Source of the DNA: Rhyacichthys aspro
Taxonomy: Eukaryota; Chordata; Actinopteri; Gobiiformes; Rhyacichthyidae
DNA length: 64,000 nt
NCBI GenBank assembly: GCA_036850595.1
Contig: CM072148.1
Location: 2,213,160-2,277,159 of the forward strand
Direction: 5' to 3'
Below are positions 1 through 11,129 of this stretch, piece after piece (position 1 is the first letter of the stretch; each line of letters opens with the position of its first letter). Below the pieces are notes generated by a model. It was given only the letters and a program-made list of their open reading frames with translations, was not told where the DNA came from and did no database searches. A program made the translations under genes and the position numbers.

Positions 1-250
1 CGCACACTTTTAACAGGGTTAAATAGGAGCACTTTTCAAGCACTTTCAAGAACCAAAGTCAAGCTTCTCCAATACTTAACATGAAGAAATGTGCATGAGT
101 GAGAAATGATTGTTCTGGTTCCAGAGAGAGAGACGTCTGCTGCAGAAACAGACACAAAAGTCTGGTTTTATTTGAGAAATGAAGCGTATTTGAAGCAGAC
201 TTTTACAAACTTGGATCATTGTTAATATTGGATCTAAATCAGAGTGTTTA
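1..250. other. Non-coding, nothing recognised
   Basis: AT-rich sequence with no reading frame I can support and no repeat match elsewhere in the window that I could find by eye. It leads directly into the inverted-repeat family member that begins near 251. Confidence 0.5.
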
Positions 251-490
251 TTCCCATCTTTCTCAACATTAAATTCATAGCTGCAGCCGTTTCCTCTCAT
301 TTAGACTCAATATTTGAGTTTGTACAGTGTTTGTTTAATGCAGTGTTTAATGCAATGTTTAAATTCATGAAGCGAGAGCCGTATGAGCTTTTGTCGTCGC
401 AGAAAAAGTACATTTATCGTGTTTTCTGTTTGAAAATGACATTTATCACCAAAACAAGGTGTAATACATTTCCGTTTAATGTTTTTGCTC
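251..490 (-). repeat. Interspersed repeat family E, copy 1 (inverted partner at 13.9 kb)
   Basis: Read on the minus strand, this segment matches 13922-14193 on the plus strand. The best-preserved block is about 120 bp, containing CAAATATTGAGTCTAAATGA and CTGCAGCTATGAATTTAATG. Weaker similarity extends through a block around TTCAAACAGAAAACA and on to AACGGAAATG near 480. The two copies differ by substitutions and small indels, so they look like independent old insertions of one family rather than a recent inversion. I see no terminal repeats and cannot assign a class. Confidence 0.75.
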
Positions 491-1831
491 AACTAAGGAT
501 TATCTATCGTCCAATCATTTGACTGCAGTGTTTAACTACGCCCGTCCCAAACAGTTTCAGCATTTTCTTTTTACACTGATAGAGTTAGTGATCAACATGA
601 GCCAGTGTTAAATTGACACTAGATATAATAAACGTTTATAGACCCCAGAAACACACAGAGTTGAGTCATAAAGCTGTGGTGTGTGGTTCTGCAGCTTTTA
701 TTTGTGACATCTGGAAGCCACACTTTACACGGCTCATTTTTAGAGCGTGTAAACAGCTATGGAAGCCCTGCAGGGACATGCTGTTGTCTATTAACAAACC
801 CAGTGGAAAGAGCTAAAACAAACATGAATCTTTGAGGAATGTGAGGTTTCAAAAGTGTCACCTGTTTCTTTGTTTTTTTTCAGCTCTACATCTGTGTTTC
901 AGTCTGTTCAAAACCACACCATTTTCACGTCTTATCTCAGTCTCCAACTTGTCGTCCTCTGGGTTTGAGGACAGGCTGCGTATCGACTGAAAGTGTGACT
1001 CTGTGTATCGTGGAAGAGTGCAAAAGTGAAGCCTGAGAAAGCAGTAAACAAACGCAGATGGAAGCTTTTTTCCATATAATTGGGCGAGACAAAGACTGTT
1101 ATTGTACTCCATTATCGTTTTGACTTATGGCCTAGATCTTTTAGCCGAGACACTTTAGCGTGAGCGCGCACAAGCACTCGCTTTCAGACAACAAAAAGCC
1201 CAAAGTACATCTTTTAAGGTTTCCGATGTGCAAAACAGGATTGGATACAGCGGGATAAAGACATTAGCATATACTTAAAGCACAATACATGGACGAAGGA
1301 CAAAAATACATCAAATGTAACATCAGTCGAGAGGAATACACTCAGCAGACAGTATCACACAACAAAGACAACAAAAGGCACTGGTTATGACCCTCCTGCC
1401 TTTGTTTTCCCAAACATGGAAAATAGTTCATGTATCCTACAGTCAACACACAGAAAGTCAAGAATTCAAAAAGAAAATTGCTTTAAAGAATAAGAAAGGT
1501 GGTTTTATTTACCATCCTTAGCCTGTCTTAGAAAACGAACAAAGAAAAAAAGCCTTTTCTTCAGTCTATAAAGCTTGGCTCGATTGATTTTAAAATATCT
1601 CGATTTCGAAATTGGCAAGTCACACAAAGAGAATCTGAACATGTTTGTAACAAATACAGACCACTACAATAATGGAGTCTACGGTATTTTATCAAGATCA
1701 CAGTTAACAAAGTGTTAAAGAAGCAGGAACTTAGTGCTTTGTGCGGCTCGTATACAACTTCTCGGTACTAACTTTGTAATAACACCAAGGTTTTTACCGT
1801 GGACAGCGAGGAACGTAGTGATACTATCATT
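491..1831. other. Non-coding, nothing recognised
   Basis: About 1.3 kb of AT-rich DNA with scattered homopolymer runs. Short open frames occur at 613-816 and 858-1112 but have no recognisable domain or splice context. I see no tandem repeat or transposon end here. Confidence 0.45.
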
Positions 1832-2163
1832 CATTTGACCAAACTGAAGTTTAGAGTTTAGCGTTAGCTTAGCTGTGACTTCAGCGTCAGGACGACAATT
1901 ATCTCCTCCTCGTTAAACATTACGTGATTGAATTGACAGTATTTATCTGTGTTTTACGTTGTCTCCCTTTTCTCTGTTGATGCTTTTCTTTTTTCAGCTG
2001 TTTCTCTGTTAAAAGACATATTCAGCTGAAAATACACTTTATCTGCAGCTATTAAACTTCCTGGAACGTCATGTGACAAGTGTCGACCAATGGGAGCGCT
2101 CCTTTTTTGAGCAAGGTTTTCTGTTCCTGAATAGAGGTTCTCATCTATTACAATCCCTTTTAA
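1832..2163 (-). repeat. Interspersed repeat family AB, copy 1
   Basis: Nearly identical to segments at 25350-25698, 41327-41615 and 50191-50578, for example TTTAGCGTTAGCTTAGCTG and AACATTACGTGATTGAATTG. Its reverse complement is clearly related to the copies at 4991, 17849 and 61366. The shared core reads GGAGCGCTCCCATTGGTCGA on the family's plus strand, and similarity continues through AATAGATGAGAA to about 2163. The sequence before CATTTGACCAAAC is missing compared with the 25 and 50 kb copies, so this copy is truncated at one end. No coding capacity was seen; it is probably a non-autonomous element, class unknown. Confidence 0.85.
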
Positions 2164-2424
2164 TAAACCGTAGATGGCATCAAAAAGACGGATTTATTCA
2201 CAAAAGATTGATTTTACAATTTACTATTTGGGTTTAAACTATTTTCCAGCTGGAAGGTATCAGGAAGAGTGAAGCAGGCTTTAGAGAAACTGCAAACGTA
2301 AAGATGGACAGACTCAGTAAATGTTGTGCAACGGTTTAAAGTCCAGCTGGAAAACGACCCCTGTCCAAACCCACAGTGATGCAAAAGCTCAATCCTGTGA
2401 TAGAGCCACACATTTGTCCATCTC
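2164..2424. other. Non-coding spacer, weak similarity to 25.7 kb
   Basis: After the AB copy, the motif GGGTTTAAACTATTTTCCAG near 2229 resembles GGGTTTAAACCATTTTTCCA near 25705, which also follows an AB copy. This may be an extension of the family or a common neighbour. Nothing else was recognised. Confidence 0.3.
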
Positions 2425-2960
2425 CGCTGCAGCCCGGCCGTTTAGCCCAAACTGATGCGAAACGACAGAAGACAATGAGCGTGTCGCAGTCGCCGGCCCC
2501 CGGCCCGACCCCGGGGTCAGCGTCCCTGCCCCGACGTCTGCCCCGCCGTTTAACCCCGCAGAAATGAAACCCGTCTGAGGTGTGCGCGCCTTCGACAGTG
2601 ATCTATCCGCTCGCTGATGAATCCATCCAGCGCACGTGACCCACACTTTCAATCACCTCGGCGCAGAAACTGATTACAGCTTCTCTGAGCGACGGCGGGA
2701 CGGATACACAAACCCCGCTCTCCGACGTCATAACGCTATCGAAGAGGTCAGCTACCGGTCGTTGGCCTCTGACCTCGTCCATCCGTTACACAGAGGTGAT
2801 GATTTAGCGGTTTGTGTGTGGAAACGGGGGATGTGTGCGTTTGCTGACGTTAGGTCTGCGCCGGCGGAGACCCCTCCCGCTCCGCTGCTCATAAATTACC
2901 TGCCAACAGCACAACAGATCGAAGCAGAAAGAAGGAAGGTGGCAGAGACACAACCGGGAG
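2425..2960. promoter_or_regulatory. Orphan CpG-dense patch with CRE- and E-box-like motifs
   Basis: This is the densest CpG stretch in the first 10 kb and stands out sharply from its CpG-poor surroundings. It contains CACGTG at 2633-2638, a palindromic CRE-like GACGTCAT at 2724-2731 and TGACGT at 2845-2850. Open frames at 2389-2652 (minus) and 2636-3040 (plus) exist, but they show no known domain and are easily explained by GC richness. It could be an unannotated promoter, the first exon of a gene outside the window, or an enhancer. The sequence alone does not decide. Confidence 0.35.
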
Positions 2961-3301
2961 CTACTTTACGCCTTATTTTAAAGAAGAAGAAAAAAGGCAG
3001 GAGTGTGACGAAGGCTTCTGAGTCACGTGGGTTTGCTTAATTAAAGACACAAGCTGCAGGATGAATGATTAATTAGCGCGCTACAGGTAAACAACAAATA
3101 AGGAGGCTGTCACTACAGACACACCCAGGTTGACAAAAATACAAACATGACGCACCTTCATAAATATTCAGAGCCGAAGAAGCCACTGAAGCAGGAAAAG
3201 ACAGTTCTACAGAGGCATTAAATAAAGAGCAGCTGAGACGATACTCGAGAAAAGAAGAGGAAAGAAAGAAAGGAGTTTGTCCAAATGGGAATAAGACAGA
3301 C
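2961..3301. other. Non-coding, nothing recognised
   Basis: Purine-rich on the plus strand around 3230-3290 (many AAAG/GAAAGA runs), leading into the tandem duplication. No supported feature. Confidence 0.4.
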
Positions 3302-3925
3302 GGAAAACAGTAGACGATGGAAACCATTGACAGATTTTGGTGTCAGGTTCATTTTTTTAATGTTTTTTCCAGTGATTGTTTGGAGGAAACTAGTTTGTGA
3401 TTCTTTTAACACTAACAAAGGATTATTTTCAGTTTTTGTGATCAGACATTATTTACAAAATGTTCCAAAACTGTGAAATTCAGTCTTTAGGATGTTAGCA
3501 TCCTTAGCTACCTTTCTGTGGCTAGTTTTGGAGCCAATACCAGTTCATAATATAGTCATAAATGGAAAATGGTGGACGATGCAAACAGCTCCTGTGGAAT
3601 TTATAGGACGGACCTGACTGAGATTTAATTTGAGAACTTAATACTGTCAAACAGACAGATTTTGGTGCCAGGTTCATTTTTTATGTGTTATCCAGTGATT
3701 GTTTGGAGGAAACTAGTTTGTGATTCTTTTAACACTAACAAAGGATTATTTTCAGTTTTTGTGGTCAGACGTTATTTACAAAATGTTCCAAAACTGTGAA
3801 ATTCAGTCTTTATCACTGGACGTTAGCATCCTTAGCTACTTATCTGTGGCTAGTTTTGTGAGTATCGCTTTGTGCTTCATGGAGCCAATGCCAGTTCATA
3901 TAATAGTCATTTAAAAGGCATAAAT
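3302..3925 (+). repeat. Local tandem duplication, two diverged units
   Basis: Unit 1 is about 3302-3562 and unit 2 about 3563-3925. Both begin with GGAAAA followed by GACGATG and then share long blocks such as CCAGTGATTGTTTGGAGGAA, TTCTTTTAACACTAACAAAG and CAAAATGTTCCAAAACTGTG, ending at the AGTTCATA and TAAATG motifs. Unit 2 carries roughly 70 bp after its start that unit 1 lacks, plus a short stretch containing GAGTATCGCTTTGTGC, so one unit has gained or lost sequence since duplication. The short open frames at 3285-3476 and 3720-3914 are paralogous reading frames produced by the duplication, not genes. Confidence 0.9.
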
Positions 3926-4990
3926 GTACAAGAAATGCAAGTGAGAAGTGGGAGGATTCACTCGGACGTAAAGAGGAATGGTTTGTGACAAGACACATGT
4001 CGCTTTTCACAAAATACACGTCATAAACACAGCTCAAGTTCTACCTAAAGACGTGTGATTCCTTCAGTGTTGTGTACAAACTTAACCCAAATTACCATAG
4101 TGCGAGTCAGCCATTCCTTTGTGAGCTATATTTTTCCCTCGATATGGAATAATCTGATGCTCAGTGCCACATATAGTTGTTAAATCTGCAAATACCACAC
4201 TCGAAATTGGATAAACACAAATTCAAATCAAATCTGAAAATAGAAAAGTACCAGTTTCTCAGTTGCTTATAAAGAAACACACTGCACTGTCGCAAAATAC
4301 TCGCTGCTGATGGATGGTTACTGATAAAATCAAGCTACTGAAAGCAAATAAATATACTGTGTGACTATATTAAATTGATGTCAAAATCAATTTATCACTC
4401 AGGTTTTTTTTAAAGGCAACATTTCAAGTCTGCAGAGCTTGGAAGTGTTGTACTGTCTGTAGCTTGTTTTTTCCAAAGTTGCAGAGCTGGCAGCGCTCTC
4501 TTGTTTTGTTCAGAGTTTGAATCCATCAGCCGTGAATGTTCAGTAAGCACCGCGCTCCCGAACTCACATCTGGAACGCATGAAGCTCGTAAAACTGTCAG
4601 AAGACTATGAAACCGGAGAAGTGTGTGTGCAGTAAATTGATCAAGAGCGGCGATCAGTGTCAGAATCAGGCCGACCTCGCGTCTCACCTGCGCGACGCAA
4701 ATGATTACGCCGTAGAACTCCAGTAGACCCTGATGCGGCGATGGGATGATTTATGGAGCTGTTAGTACTGCCCAGTTGAGCTGCTAATGTTTCCTAATGA
4801 GCCATCGCCTCCACCTCGCCACAAAGGACTAAGTAGAAGCCGAGAAGACGGAGAATGCATCGATAAAAACAAACAAAGATGACTAAAAGAACAAAGATGG
4901 AGCCAGACGAAAAACAGATGTTGCACACTATTAAACAGTCTTGGTCCGTCTAGAAATGCATTAATTAATATGTTTGTTACTTAAAAGCCA
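3926..4990. other. Non-coding; balanced-composition stretch at 4.63-4.85 kb
   Basis: Mostly AT-rich. The part around 4630-4850 has higher GC and little simple sequence (for example GATTACGCCGTAGAACTCC and GAGCTGCTAATGTTTCCTAA). This is the texture often seen in conserved non-coding elements, but nothing in a single sequence proves constraint. Confidence 0.3.
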
Positions 4991-5526
4991 AGTTTTTCAA
5001 TTGAACCTGTAAAGTTTATTGTAACAGGAATCATCTGTGAAAAAATGAGACCTTAAGACGTGATCTAGTCTTTATAATGAAGGATTTTAATAGATGAGAA
5101 TGATCAGTCCACAGCAGGATTTTGTCCAATCACAGCTCACTTCAGGTAAAAAGGAGCGCTCCCATTGGTCGACACTGATGTCAACAACGAAGGAACAAGG
5201 AAATAAACCAAGGAAATGGGTTATTCTGTTGAAAATACGACTTATTTTACAGAGAAACAGCTCAAAAAAGGTAAAAATAGAGAAACAGGAGCAAATGAAA
5301 CATGGATAAAAGTTGTCAATACTTCGATGCAGTGTTTAAACTCCAAAGATAAAAGTTCCAGTTAACTCTAAACTTTAATTTAATGTAACGTATTAGTATT
5401 TTGTGGTGAAAAATTGGTCCGGTTTCATAATTTTTTAAATAAAAGAAGCAGGAAAGGTTACTACGATGCTGTTGGAGGAGAGTGGAGTCTGAGACGGGAC
5501 AAAAAAAATCAGGTACTAGCGCTTTA
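4991..5526 (+). repeat. Interspersed repeat family AB, copy 2
   Basis: Closely matches 17849-18240 and 61366-61700 through AAAGTTTATTGTA, ACCTTAAGACGTGATCTAGT, ATGAATGATCAGTCCACAG-like sequence and GGAGCGCTCCCATTGGTCGA. The 3' part (TTAGTATTTTGTGGTGA, GGAGAGTGGAGTCTGAGAC, AAATCAGGTACT) corresponds to the reverse complement of the starts of the 25 and 50 kb copies and to the end of the 61 kb copy. Compared with the opposite-orientation copies, an internal block around 5335 (GATAATTGTCGTCCTGACG region) is missing. A 71-codon open frame at 5094-5309 recurs in the other same-orientation copies. Confidence 0.85.
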
Positions 5527-7454
5527 AGCTAATACACTAGTTCATATGCATCATGTACAGATCATGTATGTATGTTGTCGGACTGGAGCTGGACTAGGCA
5601 CTAAATACTCACAAAAGCAGTTAACGAATAACAAAAAGTCAAACAGGTTGAAGGCTCAGAGGCGACGCAGACACAACTTCAGACAAAAGACATTTACGCG
5701 GTTAAAGCTACGATGCTAATAGCGGTCTCTGATTAGAAATAAGACGTGAAAATGAACAAAAGCCCCACTAAGAGCTGAGTGTAGTTTGTAAATCTAGATT
5801 AAAAGCTCCTATACAAGGTCTAACATGCAATGCTGAGATTTATTTACATTTAAAACACAGCAGTACTAAGAGCAGTGAGAAGCTGACGGTCAAAAATCAC
5901 AAACAGTCGCTTTTCTTCTGCAAATATGATTTTTTTCTATTTCTCATTAATGCCCATGATTCTCTGCGACCCAGTTAACAGAATATAGCATTTTGCTCCA
6001 CCTTTTAGTGACCGTTCCAGTCCTGGGTGTAGTCTTAATGAAAATGAAGAAGTATACTCCACTTACTGCTCTTTGGACATAAATACGGCTCTAAATCTGC
6101 GCCGTAGCGTAGCGACCCGCGGCGCTCACTGGAAACTTAATTACCACGTTCTCTGTTCTCATCTGCCTCCGAACGCACCAAATACAAGCTGAGCCCACCC
6201 CGCCGTACCCTCCTGTAATTACCTCCACCTGCCAGACTCACCTGTTCCCCATTAGCGCTCAGCCACACTCCGTCACCGCTCGAACCGCTCTAACGTTTTG
6301 TCATTTTGCCTGAACTGCGGCCTGTCATTTGTTTCCACTTGTTTAATCCTGATTTGTGACTTTGGCTTTGGTTTCCCGACACGTGGCCCGCTCTCGCTTG
6401 CAGCTAACCTCTCGCTCTGCCAGAAACACACGTGTTCTTGAATATATTCAGCTGCGTACCTGTCTCCGGCGTCGACAGCGTCCTCTGCTGCGTCTCGCCG
6501 TCCTGCCTGGTTCTTCTTACTCCTTGTACTGCTGTAATCAGACAAAAAAAACAAGCTTTAATACACGCTTCAAATTGAAAATACAAACAAACATTTCCTG
6601 ATTTGATTCATAACAAAATATCCTATTATTTCGTGAGCTTCTCGGCATGTTTAATTTAATCAGCTTTGTTTTCATTGTGCTGTTACTGAGGCTCACAAAA
6701 TAAACTCAGATATTCAGAAAATATTAATATTGTGTGCAAACAACAATAGTGTTGAAGGCTGCATGACTGACTGTGCCCCTGTGCAATATCCAGAAGAAAT
6801 ATATATATGTATGAGATATTTTGGAGTCAACTATTGTGTGATATTAATCTGTGAAGCATTAATAAAATACAAAAGATAGGAATACTTTGCAATATAATAA
6901 GACCATAGTTAAACACACCCCTCATCTTCTCTCAAACATATTAATGAATGAATTATGTTTTTGCCCAGTGTTTAATTTATTTATTTATGGAATAGAGACA
7001 TTAATGAACATCTGTAACAAATGCCACAGCTGTAAATGTTTCCGTCAGCAGTCCTCAGGCAGAACACGCAATTAATAAAGAAAAATACAAAAAATAAAGG
7101 AGACACGACAATAAAAGACAAGTTAAAAGTGGTCATAGTTTTGATTTGATTGTATCCACTGTTTCAAATGTCTCTTAAAAGTTTTATAAGTCTCTTTTTG
7201 GAAGTGGGAGGCTATTCCAATATTTGCTTCCTTTCACTGAGAGCACATTAAATGAAGTCTAGTCTCCCAGAATAAACGGTCCTGACCAAGTTAAAGGTTT
7301 CAAACCCAACTCCCGCCGTTCTGATCATGAAAGATTTAGTTTATCTTCACTAAATCATCACAGGAATCAGTAAAAGTGTCAGAAGATGGGTGTCTGGCAG
7401 CTGAGTGGTTGAGTAGTAGTTGGGATCACTTTTAATTTGACAGAAATGAGAAAT
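5527..7454. other. Non-coding; candidate regulatory stretch near 6.06-6.30 kb
   Basis: No gene supported. The region 6060-6300 is less AT-rich, contains TAATTACC twice (near 6138 and 6216) and GCGCTCA-type motifs, and reads like possible conserved regulatory DNA. The rest is AT-rich. The overlapping frames at 6273-6601 on both strands have no recognisable domain. Confidence 0.3.
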
Positions 7455-7500
7455 TTGTTACAGATGTTTATTAATGTGCATTGTCCCTATTAAATAAAAA
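7455..7500 (+). mobile_element. Possible 3' tail of a non-LTR retrotransposon
   Basis: The motif TGTGCATTGTCCCTATTAAA followed by an A/T-rich simple repeat resembles the 3' ends of fish LINEs as I remember them. A related motif (GGACTGTCCCATATTAAATA) occurs near 45070. Only the extreme 3' end would be present. This is a recollection-based assignment. Confidence 0.35.
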
Positions 7501-7684
7501 AATTATCAAATAAAATAAAATCAAATTAAATAATTAAGTAATTAATTAAATAAATGGATAAATAAATAATACAAATAAATAAATAAAATAAAAATAAATA
7601 ATTAAATAAATAAAAAAATAAATAAAATACAAATAAATAAAATAAAAAATAAAATAAATAATAAAATAATAAAATAAATAAAAA
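7491..7684. repeat. (AAAT)n/(AATA)n low-complexity tract
   Basis: Nearly 200 bp composed almost only of A and T in AAAT, AATA and AAATAA units. It generates the leucine/tyrosine/phenylalanine-rich minus-strand frame at 7526-7840, which is therefore not a membrane protein gene. Confidence 0.95.
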
Positions 7685-8043
7685 CATTCCTGCATCCCAG
7701 CAATAAAGGTTGTGGGATTTAATCCTTATATGAACCAGCAATGGTTTTTGTTTGTTCTTGGTCTCTTCCAAATAAAGCTCAAGTGTAAACTCCTGTCCTG
7801 TTAACCTTCGATTAACTGGAAATTGTCCAGAGTTTACCAAAAACCCAAAGCATCTCGTAAATACCCCAATCCCCTCGACCCATAACAGTATACAGCACCA
7901 GTATTAAGTCTAAAAGTCAGTCCTACAGTCGGTAAAAATGACACTAGAACAAAGAGTGAAAGTGAAGAAGAAGAAATCACAACGAGAGTTAAAACAAGTC
8001 TAGAATCACTAAGGAATCAAATTAATCCTGACCATCACACTCT
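7685..8043. other. Non-coding, nothing recognised
   Basis: Unremarkable AT-rich DNA between the AT simple repeat and the CA-rich tract. Confidence 0.45.
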
Positions 8044-8138
8044 GCTGTAACACACACACCTCACCGTCACACACACACACACACACACACACCTAACAGT
8101 CACACACACACCTCAGTGTCACACACACACACCTCAGT
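8044..8138. repeat. Interrupted (CA)n microsatellite
   Basis: Four CA runs are separated by similar interruptions (ACCTCACCGTC, ACCTAACAGTC, ACCTCAGTGTC, ACCTCAGTGAC). The tract is therefore a compound micro/minisatellite in which a CA run plus an 11-bp linker has been duplicated. Confidence 0.95.
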
Positions 8139-9289
8139 GACGCGTCTGTTGCCCCGGGGCCTCAGACAGACTGGTTTCACACACCTCCAGCTCCATCCTC
8201 TGTTCTATTCTTTTCCCGTCTTCTCTATCTTTGAAGCCGCAGATAAAATGCCAGTCATCCTCGGCTCGACTTGTAAACAACAAATGAGGGAAGTAAGAGG
8301 AAAGCGTCGGGCGCCGGGGTTAGACGAGGGAGCGACGGAGGGGGTAAAAGAGAGGAGAGAGGCGGCGGGGATTTGATAGTGTCAGCTGTAAAGAGGAGAT
8401 ACAGACGGGCCATTCATCTCCGCGGATCAGATAGTGTCCTCTTGGAGTGTTTCACACAGAGGCAGGCTCCATTTTTAACCAGACCTGCTCCTAATGCTGG
8501 GGATAATGTCCTGGGGTGGTCAATACTCAACTGAATATTAGAATCACTCTACTGTCACTGTACTGATCAAAAAAAAGTAGCAATAAATAAAAGTAAAAGG
8601 TGAAAAAGAGTCAGGCTATAAGTTAAAAACATCATCAAAATTGCACAAAATAAGTTAATATATTGCACTTAAGATTCAAATTATGGCAGCATTTAAGTGT
8701 TTAAGGTGAAGCAGATTTACTAAGGACTACTTTAAAGATTAGATTTAAACTTCTGACGACGGCATTTCAGGAAAACAGCAGAAATAGTCTTTATATTTTC
8801 ATAAAAGACTCATGTTTTCTCACATTAAAAAGACCTAGATGTGGATCTCATCGTGGTATCTTATCATTGCACTGTGTAAATCACCAAAATCAATTTTCAT
8901 TTTTGGGAAACTGGAGCGTTTCATTAATCTCATTAAGTTTGCATTTTGAGAAATAATTGGGATTTTTGTGACATTGGGAACGAAATGATTAGATAAAAAA
9001 CACGTGGAAATGACTCACAAATGTGTAGAAGTGAACATCTTTCCCACCAAGGCCTCTTTTAACTAATATGAGACATTTATTTTTAGTTATCCTGTATTTC
9101 AAATGTTACAATGCAGAAAATGAACACAAAAATCTAACTCTAGACGCACTCAAACCTGAGATAATGCACTTTTCTTGTTGAACATGTGTGTTCGTTCCGG
9201 AGACAGTGAGTGGAACAAATGCAGACAAAGAAAGACAGAGAGTTAAAGAAGCCTTTGCATGAATCACAGTTTTCATTTCCACACATCAC
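8139..9289. other. Non-coding, nothing firmly recognised
   Basis: A purine-rich, GC-moderate stretch at 8290-8430 is followed by AT-rich DNA. No transposon ends or RNA genes were recognised. Confidence 0.4.
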
Positions 9290-9600
9290 AAGGGACTGAA
9301 GACGAGCACATAACTAGCCCCGGCTCCTTCAGACTCGGCGGCGTTTAGAATCAAACCCACACGAACTAAATGAGAGCATTGTGGAGCTGTCAGTCCTAAC
9401 GGCAGCATATTTTTGGTCACTTTATAATGAGTGTGAAGGAAGCAGAGAGGAATGGGAGCTGTCGATACAAGCTTCGGACATTATCTAATTAGGCTCGACC
9501 CTTTGACCCCGTCGGACTCTCACCGTCGGGCGTTATTTCCTCTGGCATTTGGAGCTTTATGGCTTTAAATAAGCAATAGACTTATGTTAAAACATCCTTG
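9290..9600. promoter_or_regulatory. Candidate conserved non-coding element
   Basis: Balanced composition with few simple repeats and motifs typical of developmental enhancers, including TCTAATTAGGCTCG near 9483 and CACTTTATAATGAG near 9419. It resembles none of the repeat families here. Constraint is inferred from texture only and may be wrong. Confidence 0.22.
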
Positions 9601-10080
9601 TGTTGACTAATAATTAGATCCTTCTGAAATGTGTTTGAAAAGCAATTCAAATTCTGCTCAAGTCTGTCTCTTTAAGGTCTTTCTTTAATTGAAGGAAGAT
9701 AATCTGTAGCGAGGCATTAGTGGGACTGGAGCTGGACCAGTCAGTGCCATGTACAGGCTGTAGGAAAATTAAAGGTGCAGTGTGTAAAATGTTGAAAAGA
9801 AAAGTCAAAAGTAGACAGAATTTGCATAAAAAGGGGCTTAAAACTTGCCGACTATTGCCTCCTTTCTGCTCTCTTTATGTCAAAACCCAACAGATTCTTT
9901 GCATTCATCGGAAAATTCATCTTCAGACAGAAAAGAGATCAATATTGGGCCTCGTAAACATCCACAGTGACAGAAAAATGATGTTTTGGGGCCGTCCATC
10001 TGTCCATCATTCATCAGTTTTCATGAAATATCTATTCACTGTGAAATAGATTCTTCCCAAACATTTTCACTTTATCTGCT
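9601..10080. other. Non-coding; possible old repeat fragment at about 9.76 kb
   Basis: The motif AAAGGTGCAGTGTGTAAAAT near 9771 is similar to the edge of a repeat I remember from fish introns, but I see only the edge. The open frame 9720-10049 has no domain. Confidence 0.25.
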
Positions 10081-10560
10081 GAGATTAATGCCAGCGAGTC
10101 CGTCTCTGATTTATGTGGACGAATAACGGCCGGAGGTTCTTTAAAAGACAATTACGATGTCACATCCACGTTGACCTTTTCCGTATAAATGTCTGCGCAT
10201 CATTGTTTTGTCCTTTTACACAATTCGGTACAATTCTAATCAATTCCTTCAGGAGTGGAAGTGCGTTTTATGAGAATAAGATGGATGGTCTCAGAGAGGG
10301 CCTCCTGCCACCGCCGTCCTGGCATCCATCACCGTCTCCTGGAATTTAATTTGACCGGGCGCCGTTTACTTTTGGGAACGGCTCATAAATGTACGAACAA
10401 ATCAGAAAGAGATGTAAGTGATGCTAGAAAATGGCCGAATGAAAAGGGATCAGAGACAAACAGGGACCGGTTTGCTTTAAAAAATGCACCTTCGCTCGGA
10501 CGGTTCTGTGATGTGAAGAGATTGCGGTCGAAGGAATGCAGGTATCTGATGTGAAACCAG
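10081..10560. promoter_or_regulatory. Candidate conserved non-coding element
   Basis: A long, compositionally even stretch without simple repeats. It contains motifs such as GACAATTACGATGTCACATC, GGAATTTAATTTGACC and CTCATAAATGTACG. Overlapping frames (10113-10349, 10255-10554) show no protein family. It may be regulatory; this is an inference from texture. Confidence 0.22.
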
Positions 10561-10959
10561 ACGGTGGTCCGATTGAAGCCCACCAGGGGCGAGTAGCAGC
10601 AGGGTCTGGAGCTGCACTTTATCAGAGATGTTTTTCCCGTCGAAGCGAGAGGTTAACAGAAGTCTGAAGTGTCCGTAACCTGTCGAGTTTGGAATAATGT
10701 TTATCGTGTGTGTTCCAGTTTATCTCCAGGGTTTCCAGGTCAAATTTAAGATTATTTCAAGACCTTTTTGATGATGATATAATGAAGCGTTGATATAGTA
10801 TTCAATATATTTAGTCTGCATCATTCCCAGTGTGTTATTTTATTTATTATAACATTGATGATACTACTGTAAATTTAGCACAAACAGTTCGCTAGCAGGC
10901 GTTCGCTAATTTACGGAACATAACGCATCATCCTTTTCATCAGTTTTACAGTTTTTACA
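10561..10959. other. Non-coding, nothing recognised
   Basis: AT-rich DNA with no supported feature. Confidence 0.4.
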
Positions 10960-11129
10960 TCTTTTGTCCTTGTTTTGTTTGCCTTTTGCCTCCTTTTTCA
11001 CTTCTAACTCGCCCTTGTCTGATTGGTGATTAATTGTGTTGCTGCTGTTCTACTTTTTTGTTGTTTTTATTGTTAACCCTGTTTTTAAAAGTACTATATA
11101 AATAAAGATGATGATTATTATTATTATTA
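10960..11129 (+). mobile_element. 3' tail of a probable non-LTR retrotransposon
   Basis: Ends with AAAGTACTATATAAATAAAG followed by a short (ATG)/(ATT)n tail. This structure fits the 3' end of a LINE/SINE with a microsatellite tail. A similar end (AAAGTGCTATATGAATAAAG) lies at about 29630. No coding portion is preserved. Confidence 0.5.

Noticed and set aside
2636..3040. 134-codon frame in the CpG-dense patch
   Set aside because: GC-rich DNA lacks stop codons by composition. The translation has no recognised family and ends in an A-rich lysine run.
7526..7840. Hydrophobic L/Y/F-rich minus-strand frame that looks like a membrane protein
   Set aside because: It is the translation of an AAAT/AATA simple repeat.
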